Counted from the stretch's first letter, positions 23,343 through 32,687 are shown. The stretch is DNA of 35,916 nt from Alphaproteobacteria bacterium (GCA_017614525.1 JAGABS010000010.1:1-35916), one strand, 5' to 3'. Program-made: numbers and translations. Notes: generated by a model from the letters alone, not told the origin.

Positions 23343-24620
23343 ATGAAGAAAATTGTTGCTTTTTCGGTTTCGAAATTAGTTGCAGGGCTGGTTTTTGGGC
23401 TGGTTTTGGCCGGTTGTTCGAGTAAGGAACCTCTGGAAGGAGTTCGGAAGGATATGATTCTTTCGGAAGTTCAGCAGGACGAAATTGATGACACGCCCGT
23501 TGTTTTGGATCAGACTTCGGTGAATTTGAATAAGAATTTAAAACTGTTGTGGTCGAGTGATTTGGAATACGGATGTTCAAAGTCGCTCAGAATGGCATCT
23601 TCCGTGGCGGTGGGAAATGGCAAGGTGTTTTGTATTGACGCCGGGGGACTGGTTTACGCTTTTGATGCAAAGAGCGGAGAGAAGATCTGGAAGAAGACGA
23701 CGACAATAAAGGGAAAAGATGGTCAAGTCGGCGGGGCTCTGTCTTACAGCGACGGAAAGTTGGTTGTGACTTCGAGTTTTGCGGAAGCCTTTGCTTTCGA
23801 CGAATCCAATGGCGAAATATTGTGGAGAATAAAACTTCCTGCCTGCTGTAAAGGGGACGGAATCACGATCGCCGACGGGAAGGTTTACATGCTCTGCGAC
23901 AACAGCAGTCTGCAGGTGGTGGATATTCAGGACGGAAAGTTGCTTTGGTCTCATTCCGGCATGATTATGGACACAACTTATTTGGGAAGTGCCGGAGTAG
24001 TGGTCAGGGACGACGTCGTTTATTTGTCTTATCCGTCGGGAGAGGTATTCGCTTTGCTGGGGAATGGTTCGGTGCTTTGGAGTTCCATGCTTTCCAAGTT
24101 TTCGTTTGTGAATGCGGGAGAGTCCTTTTCTCATCCGCGGGCGTGTCCGATAATGAAAGACAATTTGATTTATTTTACCAGTGCTAACCGTCAGATTACG
24201 GCCTTTGACGCGGGAAGCGGAAATGTCGTCTGGAAGAAAGACTTCGGTGGATTAGAAACTCCGTTAGTCAGCGGAAATAGCCTTTTTGTGCTGGATTCTT
24301 CGGCGGATTTAGTCTGTCTTAACAAAGACAACGGAAAGGTCAGATGGACTTGTCGGCTTAAAGTCAGAGGCGGTGACAATAGCGGGTGGTTCGGTCGATC
24401 GGAGGTTCCTTCAGCGTGGTTTGGTCCTATACAGACAAGCGACGGTGTCGCAGTGCTGTCATCTAACGGGACTTTAGTTATGGTTTCAGCGGAGGACGGA
24501 AGTATAAAATCAAGCAGGCAAGTGGGAGATTTCGATCAGGGAATAACCGCACGCCCGATAATTTCGGAAAATATGTTGTATTTGACCGCAAATGACGGGA
24601 CAGTGCTGGCCTACAAATAA
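23343..24620 (+). CDS. bamB: Outer membrane assembly lipoprotein BamB
   Basis: A 425-residue lipoprotein of the BAM complex, which inserts beta-barrel proteins in the outer membrane. The signal peptide ends in the lipobox LVLAGC, with lipidated Cys near 25. An eight-bladed PQQ-type beta-propeller follows, with recurring blade motifs such as VYAFDAKSGEKIWKK, AFAFDESNGEILWRIK, LQVVDIQDGKLLWSH, ITAFDAGSGNVVWKK and LVCLNKDNGKVRWTC. It starts 16 bp after the YfgM-like gene and is probably cotranscribed with it; metG follows 34 bp later. Confidence 0.94.
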   Translation: MKKIVAFSVSKLVAGLVFGLVLAGCSSKEPLEGVRKDMILSEVQQDEIDDTPVVLDQTSVNLNKNLKLLWSSDLEYGCSKSLRMASSVAVGNGKVFCIDAGGLVYAFDAKSGEKIWKKTTTIKGKDGQVGGALSYSDGKLVVTSSFAEAFAFDESNGEILWRIKLPACCKGDGITIADGKVYMLCDNSSLQVVDIQDGKLLWSHSGMIMDTTYLGSAGVVVRDDVVYLSYPSGEVFALLGNGSVLWSSMLSKFSFVNAGESFSHPRACPIMKDNLIYFTSANRQITAFDAGSGNVVWKKDFGGLETPLVSGNSLFVLDSSADLVCLNKDNGKVRWTCRLKVRGGDNSGWFGRSEVPSAWFGPIQTSDGVAVLSSNGTLVMVSAEDGSIKSSRQVGDFDQGITARPIISENMLYLTANDGTVLAYK

Positions 24621-24654
24621 CAGTATAATTTACATTCAGATTTAGGAGGTAATA

Positions 24655-26139
24655 ATGAAGTTTTGCGTAACGACGCCTATCTATTATATTAACGGAGAAC
24701 CTCACATCGGGCATGCTTATGCAAGTACGGCTGCCGATATTTTGGCTCGGTTTAAGAGATTGGACGGTTATGAAGTCCATTTTTCAACAGGAACCGACGA
24801 GCATGGAATCAAAGTAGCTCGTTCTGCAGAGAAAGCTCATATGGAAGTTCAGGCGTTCAGCGATGTGATGTCCCAAAAGTTTCGCGATATGTCGTCTTTG
24901 ATGAACATAAGTTACGACGATTTTATTCGTACCACCGAGGAACGTCACATAAAAGCCAGCCAAAGATTGTGGACGATGATCGAGAAGGATATTTACAAGA
25001 GCTCCTACAAAGGCTGGTACGACCCGCGGGACGAAATGTTCGTAAATGACAGCGAAATTGTCGACGGGATTGCTCCCAGCGGAGGAAAAGTCGAGTGGAT
25101 GGAGGAGGAATCTTATTTCTTCAAGCTTTCCGCGTATCAGGATAAGTTGCTGGATTATTATGAGTCGCATCCTGATTTCATTTTGCCTTTGAGCCGCCGT
25201 AATGAAATCATCAGCTTTGTAAAAAGCGGACTTAAGGATCTTTGTATTTCCCGCAGTAAGTTCAGTTGGGGAATTCCAGTTCCGAATTCCGAAAATCACG
25301 TGATGTATGTTTGGATAGATGCTCTGACCAACTATCTTACATCGCTCGGGTTTCCCGATGATATGGAGAGGGCGGAGTCCTATTTTAAAGAGTGTATACA
25401 TGTGGTGGGGAAGGAGATTTTGCGTTTCCACGCCGTGTATTGGCCGGCGTTTCTGATGGCGGCGGGTTTGCCTTTGCCGAAGAGGATTTTTGCTCACGGA
25501 TGGTGGACCAGCGAGGGGCAGAAGATGTCCAAATCGGTCGGAAATGTTGTGAATCCTTTCGAAATTGCGGAAAAATACGGACTCGACTGTGTTCGGTACT
25601 TTTTGATGAGAGAGGTTCGATTCGGTGAAGACGGAGATTTTTCAGTTGAGGCGATTAAGAAGAGGATTTCTTACGATCTCGCCAATGATTTGGGCAATTT
25701 AGTTCAGAGAGTTTTGGCCTTCATTCAGAAGTCGGGCGGTCATATGATTTCGGACTATAATTTTTCGAACGACGAGAAAATTTTGTTCGATAATTCCAAG
25801 CAATTGATCTCCAGACTGCGTCCGCTAATGGACAATCAGGACTTGAGCAATGCGTTATCGACGATATGGGAGCTGGTTGCGGAGTCCAATAAGTTTGTTA
25901 ATGACCAGAAGCCGTGGGAGTTGGCGAAGAAAAATGATCCGAAATTGCACAGAGTTCTGACTGCGCTGTGTGAGGCCATTAAGTCGATAGCGTTTGGAAT
26001 TGCTCCGTTTATGCCGGACACCGCTCGCAAGATTTTTGATTTTATCAATGTGAAAGGGAATTCTTTTGCGGAGATTGATGAAAAGTTTTCGTCGCAGTGT
26101 TTTCCGAAGCCGTTCCCGCTTTTCACGAAGTGTGAGTGA
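24655..26139 (+). CDS. metG: Methionyl-tRNA synthetase
   Basis: Cytoplasmic class I synthetase that charges tRNA-Met, including the initiator. HIGH is at 17-20 and KMSKS at 290-294. The methionine pocket region TPIYYINGEPHIGHAY and GTDEHGIKV is intact. At 494 residues it is the short form without a C-terminal dimerisation domain. The insertion that carries zinc-knuckle cysteines in other MetRS reads GWYDPRDEMFVNDSEI, so this is a zinc-free type. AGGAGG lies 7 nt before the ATG. TATAAT at 24624-24629 could be a -10 box but has no good -35, so transcription may come from the bamB unit. Confidence 0.97.
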   Translation: MKFCVTTPIYYINGEPHIGHAYASTAADILARFKRLDGYEVHFSTGTDEHGIKVARSAEKAHMEVQAFSDVMSQKFRDMSSLMNISYDDFIRTTEERHIKASQRLWTMIEKDIYKSSYKGWYDPRDEMFVNDSEIVDGIAPSGGKVEWMEEESYFFKLSAYQDKLLDYYESHPDFILPLSRRNEIISFVKSGLKDLCISRSKFSWGIPVPNSENHVMYVWIDALTNYLTSLGFPDDMERAESYFKECIHVVGKEILRFHAVYWPAFLMAAGLPLPKRIFAHGWWTSEGQKMSKSVGNVVNPFEIAEKYGLDCVRYFLMREVRFGEDGDFSVEAIKKRISYDLANDLGNLVQRVLAFIQKSGGHMISDYNFSNDEKILFDNSKQLISRLRPLMDNQDLSNALSTIWELVAESNKFVNDQKPWELAKKNDPKLHRVLTALCEAIKSIAFGIAPFMPDTARKIFDFINVKGNSFAEIDEKFSSQCFPKPFPLFTKCE

Positions 26140-26196
26140 TACTGAAAAATTGCCGGTGGGTTTAGGTTATTTTCGGAAGGAGAGAGGTGTAGGGTG

Positions 26197-27028
26197 ATGT
26201 TGGTTGATTCGCATTGTCATTTGGCTTTTTCAGGTTTTGATGATTTTTTGAAATCTCGTTTGGCAGGGAAGACTCCTGAATATTATGCCGTAGATCTTCT
26301 GGTGGAAAGAGCTTCTCAGGCGGGTGTGGAATACATGCTTAATATCGGGACTCATCTTTCGGATGTAGAGGGACATACGAAAATTTCGGAGAAGTTTGCG
26401 AATGTGTTCAGATCTGTCGGAATACATCCGGAATACGCGAGTGAGCATTCCGAAAAATTTTCTTTCGAAGAAATACGGGAAGTTTTTCAAAAATATTGCG
26501 GTTTGGATAAGACCGTTGCCATCGGAGAAATCGGGCTGGATTATTACATCAACGGCGGCATCGACAAAAAAGAGCAGAAAAAAAATTTTTTCTTTCCAAT
26601 TGGAACTTGCTGAGGAACTCGGTTTGCCCGTGGTGATTCATTCTCGCGAAGCTTGGATGGATACGATGGAAATTTTGGAAGATCATCCGAAGGTCACGGG
26701 AGTTATTCACTGTTTTTCGGGGGAAAAAGAGTTTGCGGACAGGGTTCTGAAGACCTCTTATTATTTTGGGATAGGGGGAACTCTTACTTTTAAAAAGAAT
26801 GTCGTTTTGCCGGAAACAGTTCGTGACATTTTGCCGTTGGACAGGATTTTAATTGAAACAGATTCTCCCTTTTTGGCTCCGATTCCGTTTCGAGGGAAGA
26901 TAAATGAGCCCGCGTTTGTGGCCTACGTTGCGGAAAAAATTTCAGAGATAAAAAATATTTCCGTTGATCGGGTTGGGGATTGTACCTACAGGAATTTTTT
27001 CACGTTATTTAAGAAAGCAAAATTTTGA
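26197..27028 (+). pseudogene. tatD: TatD-family DNase, frameshifted at an A8T6 run
   Basis: TatD-family metal-dependent hydrolases act as 3'-5' DNases. The first frame (from ATG 26197, or GTG 26194) has the metal motif DSHCHL, GIHPE and the metal Glu in AIGEIGLDYY. After eight A and six T (26578-26591) it becomes nonsense and stops at 26613. The +1 frame carries on immediately: FSFQLELAEELGLPVVIHSREA, VTGVIHCFSGEKEF, ILIETDSPFLAPIPFRGK, ending at 27028. Fused, the two frames make a normal ~277-residue TatD. One extra base in the homopolymer explains it. Polymerase slippage, real inactivation or a sequencing error are all possible. It lies 57 bp after metG, its usual neighbour. Confidence 0.88.
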
Positions 27029-27050
27029 TATAGTACAAAAAGGATAGTTT

Positions 27051-28289
27051 ATGAATAAAAAGCACGTACTCCTGTTGGCCTTTTGTGTTTTGTTTTTTAT
27101 GTATCAATATGGTCTGCGTTCAGCCATCCCGAATGTATTAAATGGAGATTTACAAAATTATTTCGGAGCGAATACTTCGCAGATCGGGTTCTTGGTTAGC
27201 TTATCTTGTTTTGCGTATACGATAATGCAAATTCCAGTCGGTCTGATTACAGACAGAATCAGTGTAAGGAAAATTGCCGTATCATCTTTTTTGCTGTTTT
27301 CTTTGGGACTTATTGCGTTTGTAAATTCTCCGAACTTAGTTTGCGCCTCTGTTGCTCAGGTATTTCTCGGCGTTAGTTCGTCTTTCGCGCTGATTATGAT
27401 CATGAAAGTCGCGAATGACTATTGTTCCAGAGGAAAAGTCGCGTTTATTTCGGGATTGGCTGTTTCGGCTGGAGGGTTCGGCCCGATAATATGCAATCCG
27501 CTGATAGCGCATTTATCTTCCGATTTTCCCTGGCAGAGAGTTGTTATGCTTTTTGGATTCGTGGGGGTTTTTTGTTCGGTAATAGGATTTTTTGTAATCA
27601 AAGAAAAAGACTTAATAAATCTGCATGCTGAATCCGAATCGCGTTCGTCCACATGTTCGGTTTGGCAGGACATTAAAACTGTAATTTCTGACCATCGCTA
27701 CATCGGAATCAGCGTTTTTTCAATGGCGACTTGGGGGGCCTGTTCATCTTTTTGCGATGCCTGGGGAGTTTCGTTTATGACCTGCGTTCACGGAATATCG
27801 AGGGAAGAAGCAGCGTTTGCAATAAGTTTTGCATACGTCGGAATGACAATTGGAGGACCTCTGTGCGCTTATCTGTCTGAGATATTCAACAGTTTCAAGA
27901 AAGTCATGTTGGGCGGGGCTGCCTGTTTAGTGGTTCTTCTCGGTTTGATAAGTTTCGTGAAACTTCCTATTGTGTTGTTGTTTGCGGTTTTATTTGTTAT
28001 GGGGATTTCCGCAATGTGCCAGTTTTTGGCGTTTCCAGCTGCAATGTCTTTAGGAGAAAGAAGGCTCGGAGCGACCGTAACGGGTATCGTCAACACTATC
28101 ACTATGCTCGGTTGTACGATTTTGATTTGGGCTTTCGGATATATTTTGGATTGGTCGAAGGGATTGAGGCTGTCGTACGGTGCTGCGGACTATAGGTACG
28201 GAATGATGGCTTCAATAATGTTTGTGTTGATTGCAGCTCTTATTTTATTTTTTACCAAGCTTCCGGAAGTCCGAGGTAACTCCGAATAA
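27051..28289 (+). CDS. MFS transporter
   Basis: A 412-residue inner-membrane transporter with twelve predicted membrane helices in two halves. The loop 2-3 motif reads GLITDRISVRKI, matching G.L.DR.G.R. The N-terminal QYGLRSAIPNVLNGDLQNYF pattern is like the transporters of intracellular alphaproteobacteria and Legionella-type bacteria that import host metabolites. The substrate cannot be inferred. AGGA precedes the ATG by about 7 nt, and it begins 22 bp after tatD. The stop codon lies inside the first copy of a 38-bp tandem repeat, so the last residues (RGNSE) are partly shaped by the repeat. Confidence 0.92.
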   Translation: MNKKHVLLLAFCVLFFMYQYGLRSAIPNVLNGDLQNYFGANTSQIGFLVSLSCFAYTIMQIPVGLITDRISVRKIAVSSFLLFSLGLIAFVNSPNLVCASVAQVFLGVSSSFALIMIMKVANDYCSRGKVAFISGLAVSAGGFGPIICNPLIAHLSSDFPWQRVVMLFGFVGVFCSVIGFFVIKEKDLINLHAESESRSSTCSVWQDIKTVISDHRYIGISVFSMATWGACSSFCDAWGVSFMTCVHGISREEAAFAISFAYVGMTIGGPLCAYLSEIFNSFKKVMLGGAACLVVLLGLISFVKLPIVLLFAVLFVMGISAMCQFLAFPAAMSLGERRLGATVTGIVNTITMLGCTILIWAFGYILDWSKGLRLSYGAADYRYGMMASIMFVLIAALILFFTKLPEVRGNSE

Positions 28290-28380
28290 CCAGGATGGTT
28301 TCCAATAATTGCGGCGCTTGCGAATAGTCAGGATGGTTTCCAATAATTGCGACGCTTCTGGATAGCCGAGAATGTTTCGA
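28284..28380. repeat. 38-bp tandem repeat at the MFS stop codon
   Basis: Unit 1 (28284-28321) and unit 2 (28322-28359) share CAGGATGGTTTCCAATAATT and differ at only a few positions. A degraded third unit starts at 28360 (GGATAGCCGAGAATGTTTCG). The first copy contains the TAA of the MFS gene; the third runs up to the end of the enoyl-CoA hydratase gene on the other strand. Confidence 0.88.
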
Positions 28381-28388
28381 GTTTCGCT

Positions 28389-29129
28389 TTATCTTTTCAA
28401 GAATTCTTTCGTCAATTTTTCTTTGAAAGATGTTGAAAACAGAGAGCGAAACAAATTCCTCTCGGTTTTTATTCCCTGAAGGCACCCTGTATTTTGAGAA
28501 AGTTGTATTGCCTCCTTTATAAGACGCAGGCTTGTCGGAGATTTTTGAGCTATTTTGTGTGCAAGATCCAATGTTTCCCGCTTCAGATCAGAGGAAGAAG
28601 ACACCGTTTTCGAAATAATATTGAGACGCAAGGCTTCTTTCGCATCGATAAAATCGCCGCTCATGATTAATTCGCTTGCCTTTCTTACTCCGACGATTCT
28701 TGTGAGAAGCTGAGTACCTCCCAGGCCCGGCATAAGCCCGAGATTTACTTCCGGGAATCCGAATTTTGCGTTTTCGCTTGCTATTATAATGTCAGAAGCA
28801 AGGGCCAGTTCGAAACCTCCTCCGAGAGCGTATTTTTCCACGCCTGAAATTACGGGAATTTTTATATTTAAAATGCGTTCCCATTTGTAATCTATGAATT
28901 CATTTAACAAAGCTTGTTCAAATGACAGGGTATTTATCTCATTGATGTCGACCCCCGCTGCAAAAGCCTTTTCGGTGCCGAATATCACCAAAACGTTTGC
29001 TTTTTTTTCAACATCCGCAAGATGATCGTACATTTCTTCGACGAAATTCGTGCTGAGTGCGTTTAATTTTTTCGGATTGTTTAACGTTAAAACCGCAACG
29101 AAATTATCTATTTGAAAGTCAACTGACAT
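28389..29129 (-). CDS. Enoyl-CoA hydratase/isomerase family protein
   Basis: A 246-residue crotonase-fold protein. The oxyanion-hole segments are KAFAAGVDINEI and KYALGGGFELALASD. The two catalytic glutamates of true hydratases are present, in GGFELA and in FPEVNLGLMPGLGGTQ. This makes hydration of trans-2-enoyl-CoA in fatty-acid oxidation the likely reaction. The C-terminus (SFKEKLTKEFLKR) is short and lacks the usual KR.P.F ending, so it may be slightly eroded next to the 38-bp repeat. AAGGAA precedes the ATG. No other beta-oxidation genes are near; it is divergent from cpaA. Confidence 0.93.
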   Translation of the reverse strand: MSVDFQIDNFVAVLTLNNPKKLNALSTNFVEEMYDHLADVEKKANVLVIFGTEKAFAAGVDINEINTLSFEQALLNEFIDYKWERILNIKIPVISGVEKYALGGGFELALASDIIIASENAKFGFPEVNLGLMPGLGGTQLLTRIVGVRKASELIMSGDFIDAKEALRLNIISKTVSSSSDLKRETLDLAHKIAQKSPTSLRLIKEAIQLSQNTGCLQGIKTERNLFRSLFSTSFKEKLTKEFLKR

Positions 29130-29154
29130 TACATTTCCTTCATACTTCAGGATA

Positions 29155-29182
29155 ATTATAAGATCTATAAAAAAAAATTCAA
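29155..29182 (-). promoter_or_regulatory. Promoter of the enoyl-CoA hydratase gene
   Basis: On the minus strand, TTGAAT (29182-29177), a 16-bp spacer and TATAAT (29160-29155). The start would be near 29148, a leader of about 19 nt before the ATG at 29129. Confidence 0.55.
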
Positions 29183-29260
29183 ATTATAAAAAGTTTCGGT
29201 TCGAAATTAACTTTATTTTTACATAAACGATTTATGCTGGAGATAGTAAGGAGTTGAAAC

Positions 29261-29824
29261 TTGTTTATTTGGTGTTGTTTTGCAGTAGTTTTGTTGATCA
29301 TAGCGTTGAATGATTTTCTGTTTTTCAGAATCGAAAACGAATACGTCTTGGCTTTGATCCTATTGTATGCGGTTTCTTACTGTTTTGGTGTTTCAGGGCA
29401 AAATTTTGCGGAAGCGTTTAGGGTCATGTGTATCGTTTTTGTGATTTGTTTTGTGCTGAACCAGTTGAATTTTATAGGAGGAGGCGACGTAAAGCTTCTG
29501 GTGCCTCTTCTTATGTTTGCAGAGAATAATGTGTTCAACTTTATATGGGGAACTGCCATCGGAGGGTTAGTACTTGCCCTGGCCTATATATTTTGCGGGA
29601 AGCAGGTTGCGAGTCTGAGGAGAAGATTATTTATCATGTTTTCGATATTAAAAAAGAAAAAATTTCGTTTTTTAAGATTTGCTTTACTTTCATTCTATAA
29701 AATAAAGACAAGATCGGTAAAGTTTGAAGTCAGCGATGCCGATGTGTTGAAGCAGGAAGTGCCTTATGGAGTGGCGTTGTCTTGCGGAGGTTTTTTTGTA
29801 ATTTTTGATGTGATGTTTGGGTGA
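29261..29824 (+). CDS. cpaA: Prepilin peptidase CpaA/TadV
   Basis: A 187-residue inner-membrane aspartic protease (A24 family) that processes Flp-type prepilins. The two catalytic aspartates are Asp18 in ALNDFLFFRIEN and Asp76 in the GGGD motif (FIGGGDVKLL). Five or six membrane helices are visible, with a basic cytoplasmic insertion (SILKKKKFRFLRF) before the last one. It lacks the long N-terminal methyltransferase domain, as expected for CpaA. The TTG start at 29261 has AAGGAG 7 nt upstream. It is first in the cpa operon and its stop precedes the cpaB ATG by 4 bp. Confidence 0.93.
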   Translation: MFIWCCFAVVLLIIALNDFLFFRIENEYVLALILLYAVSYCFGVSGQNFAEAFRVMCIVFVICFVLNQLNFIGGGDVKLLVPLLMFAENNVFNFIWGTAIGGLVLALAYIFCGKQVASLRRRLFIMFSILKKKKFRFLRFALLSFYKIKTRSVKFEVSDADVLKQEVPYGVALSCGGFFVIFDVMFG

Positions 29825-29828
29825 TGAT

Positions 29829-31142
29829 ATGGGTAATAAAAAAGATATACTTCCTATTGTTATGGCGTCGGCAGTAGCCCTGGTGATTACGGGGATAGTT
29901 CGATGGATGATTCCTGGAGGTACTGTGATAAAGCAGCAACCGCTCAAGAAGGAACTGTCATTGCCGGACATACCTTTGATGATCAAGTCTGAGCAGAAAA
30001 AAGCAAAAGAGATTCAGGTATTGGTAACGAGTACCGAAATCAAAAAGGATGAAAGAATTGTACAAGCGAAGTTGAGCTGGAAAACCTGGCCGTCCAACGC
30101 GGTTCAGCCTTATTTTATTGCTCAGGACAGTAAAGGAATTCCGTTGAACAACCGAACGGATTACACTAATGCCCTGAATATGTGGGCGAAAAATGAAATA
30201 CCTGCGGGAATTCCTCTTACGCTCAGTATGTTGACCAGCGACGATCCGGTGGAAATTGCAAGAAAGAAAAAAGAAGCAGAGGAAGCGGAGAAGGCAAAAA
30301 AGCTTCAGCTTGAGAAAAAGAAAAAGGACACGGAGAATCTTATTAAGGTTGGTTACAGGGCTGTTCCTTTCCAAGTTGATCAGAGAACGCCGATTTCCAA
30401 GAGTATGATTTCTCCGGGGGATTATGTGGACGTCATTATAAATTCATTTGAAGGAAACAAACAAAAGACCCACGTTTATAAAGGGCTAAAAATTATCGCG
30501 ATAGACGGTGTAACAACAAAACAAGATAATGTTCAGAAGGATAACGAAAAAGGAGGGCTTTTCGGAAGCGGAATTAGCTTTGGAGGAGCATCGAATCTCA
30601 AGAACATTACTTTGGAGGTCAAGGAGAGTCTGGTTAATGTCATGCTAAAACAAGCTGGCAACAGCGGAATTACGATTACCTTGAGAAGCCAGAGGGAAAA
30701 AGTTGAAGATACTGATGAAGACACGTTTGTCGATGAAGATCGTGTTACACCGAGTAACAACAATCTGATTAAGGGAATCTGGGAGATGAACAGATCTTCA
30801 TCTGCGGAGATGCTAAAAGAATCTGCAAGGAAGCGTCAAGAAGCGGAGAGAAATATATCGGCGCTTCTGCATAACATGAACAGTTTGGGTGTGCAGACAG
30901 TGCAAAAGGACAGAGAAGAGGTTAAAGCGCCAGTGGAAACCTCGAGCAAGTACGAGGTTGTTTCCGGTCGTATAGTTTCTGAAACGGAAAACAAGAAGAA
31001 AGAGGAAGAGAAAGATGAACCAGTGAAGATATACCGAAAATTGACCCCTGATGAGGTACAGTTTTACAAGAACGGTAAGAGAGTCAAAGGCGGATCAGAA
31101 TCCTCGAGTGGAACAGTGAGTAGTGGAAGTAGATCAAGATAG
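29829..31142 (+). CDS. cpaB: Tad pilus assembly protein CpaB/RcpC
   Basis: A 437-residue periplasmic protein anchored by one membrane helix (about 8-28). A SAF-type domain (about 62-135, EIQVLVTSTEIKKDERI...WKTWP) is followed by a Lys/Glu-rich helix of ~30 residues (143-172). The RcpC/CpaB domain comes next (about 173-300: VPFQVDQRTPISKSMISPGD, YVDVII, ITLRS), and a low-complexity tail ends in Ser/Gly. CpaB interacts with the CpaC secretin. I chose the ATG at 29829; the TTG at 29817 lies inside cpaA. Confidence 0.92.
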   Translation: MGNKKDILPIVMASAVALVITGIVRWMIPGGTVIKQQPLKKELSLPDIPLMIKSEQKKAKEIQVLVTSTEIKKDERIVQAKLSWKTWPSNAVQPYFIAQDSKGIPLNNRTDYTNALNMWAKNEIPAGIPLTLSMLTSDDPVEIARKKKEAEEAEKAKKLQLEKKKKDTENLIKVGYRAVPFQVDQRTPISKSMISPGDYVDVIINSFEGNKQKTHVYKGLKIIAIDGVTTKQDNVQKDNEKGGLFGSGISFGGASNLKNITLEVKESLVNVMLKQAGNSGITITLRSQREKVEDTDEDTFVDEDRVTPSNNNLIKGIWEMNRSSSAEMLKESARKRQEAERNISALLHNMNSLGVQTVQKDREEVKAPVETSSKYEVVSGRIVSETENKKKEEEKDEPVKIYRKLTPDEVQFYKNGKRVKGGSESSSGTVSSGSRSR

Positions 31143-31163
31143 AACGGTTGTGGGAGAAGTGAT

Positions 31164-32675
31164 ATGAAAAAAAGATTAAGTGTTCTGTGTATGGCATTTT
31201 TGGGGTTGGTAGATATCCCGAGCGTTTTGGCAGAAGAAAATGTGAAACATTTCGGGGATTCGGCGGCGATTGGCGAAGAATCCGCGAAGAAAACAGATGC
31301 CGGAGTTGGAAGTAAATCCAGTAACGGAATAATGAAAGAAGTTTTTGTTCGAAGCGTAAAAAATCAGAAAGAAGAAGAGGCTAGAGACGACGCCATCAGG
31401 GCGATAAAAACGGAAAAAGAAATAGAGATAAATTCCGTTAACTTTTTGAAGTTCAAGAAAAAAATCGGGGAAATTTTCATTCCGAACTCTGATATAGCAG
31501 ATGTTGAAATGTTGAGCGACAAATCTCTGTATCTCAGTGGAATGGCTCCGGGAGTGACTTCTTTGGTAATTCATGATAAGGACGGAAAAGTTCTCGCAGA
31601 CTACGTTGTGAGGGTCACTTATCCTCTGAGGGACATAAAGGGTGCAATTGCGAAGATTTTTCCTGATTTAGAGCTTGATTTGGTATCAATCGACAACAAC
31701 TTAATTTTGAAAGGAAGTGTGGCGTCTCCGGAAATGGCTCAGGATGTGCTGGATATTGTCGGAAGATTTGTGGATCAAGGCAAAATTATAAACAAGATGT
31801 CCATAGAAACAGCCACCCAGGTTATGCTGAAGGTAAAGGTGGCAGAGGTTACCAGGGATGTGACAAAATCTCTGGGAATTAATTGGAGGGCATTGTCTGC
31901 GTCAGGCCCTTCTGCCGGTTTGGTAGGTGTGGCAACGGGCAATACTTCAGGTCTGCCGGAATTTTCCTCTGATGCTGCTGCGGACGTCCTAGACAATGTT
32001 CTTAACGCTGATATGCAAGGTGGTGGCAAGTGGATTGTGTCCGCGGGTATTAACAACTTATCTGCTTTGATCGATGCATTAGCCTCAGAATCTTTTGCTA
32101 CGATACTTGCGGAACCTACCTTGGTAGCACTGTCTGGGCAGGAAGCAAAAATTGACTCCGGTGGTGAACAAGGATACGTGATCTATGAAAATAACACATC
32201 ATCGACAAAATTCAAGGATTGGGGAACAGCTGTTACATTTACACCGAAAGTTCTTTCTGAGGATAGGATCAATATAAAGGTTTCTTCAAAAGTTAGCAGT
32301 ATTTCAGGCCAAAATCCTGATGGTTCCCCAAACACGGTAAAGAAGGAAGTTAACACTGTTGTGGAATTGGGAAGTGGACAAAGTTTCGCTATTGCTGGGA
32401 TTTTGCAGGTAAATAGATCCATAAAAACGACTGAGACGCCTTTTTTGGCGGATCTTCCGTTGATAGGTTCTCTGTTTAGAAGCTCTAATGTGTCTTCGGT
32501 TGAGCGTGAGCTGGTCATTATCGTTACTCCATACATCGTGAAACCGTCGTCGAAGAAATTGAAGGCTCCATCGGACATGGTCCCGAAAATGTTGTCTCCT
32601 TTGAAGTCAATCATTAATAGAAGATTCCATCAGTTGGGGCAAGAAGCGGATAGCGCAGGATTTTCGTTGAAATAA
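31164..32675 (+). CDS. cpaC: Tad pilus secretin CpaC/RcpA
   Basis: A 503-residue outer-membrane secretin. The signal peptide is cleaved after VLA (about 23). Residues ~85-155 are the secretin N-terminal domain (VNFLKFKKKIGEIFIPNSDI, LYLSGMAPGVTSLVI). A BON-like domain follows (about 155-200). The C-terminal secretin domain has ILAEPTLVALSGQEAKIDSGG, TVVELGSGQSFAIAGIL, LADLPLIGSLFRS and ERELVIIVTPYIVKP. It forms the outer-membrane channel of the Tad machine. GGGAGAAG precedes the ATG. It lies 21 bp after cpaB and is followed by cpaD. Confidence 0.95.
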   Translation: MKKRLSVLCMAFLGLVDIPSVLAEENVKHFGDSAAIGEESAKKTDAGVGSKSSNGIMKEVFVRSVKNQKEEEARDDAIRAIKTEKEIEINSVNFLKFKKKIGEIFIPNSDIADVEMLSDKSLYLSGMAPGVTSLVIHDKDGKVLADYVVRVTYPLRDIKGAIAKIFPDLELDLVSIDNNLILKGSVASPEMAQDVLDIVGRFVDQGKIINKMSIETATQVMLKVKVAEVTRDVTKSLGINWRALSASGPSAGLVGVATGNTSGLPEFSSDAAADVLDNVLNADMQGGGKWIVSAGINNLSALIDALASESFATILAEPTLVALSGQEAKIDSGGEQGYVIYENNTSSTKFKDWGTAVTFTPKVLSEDRINIKVSSKVSSISGQNPDGSPNTVKKEVNTVVELGSGQSFAIAGILQVNRSIKTTETPFLADLPLIGSLFRSSNVSSVERELVIIVTPYIVKPSSKKLKAPSDMVPKMLSPLKSIINRRFHQLGQEADSAGFSLK

Positions 32676-32687
32676 GTGGAGGTAGTT

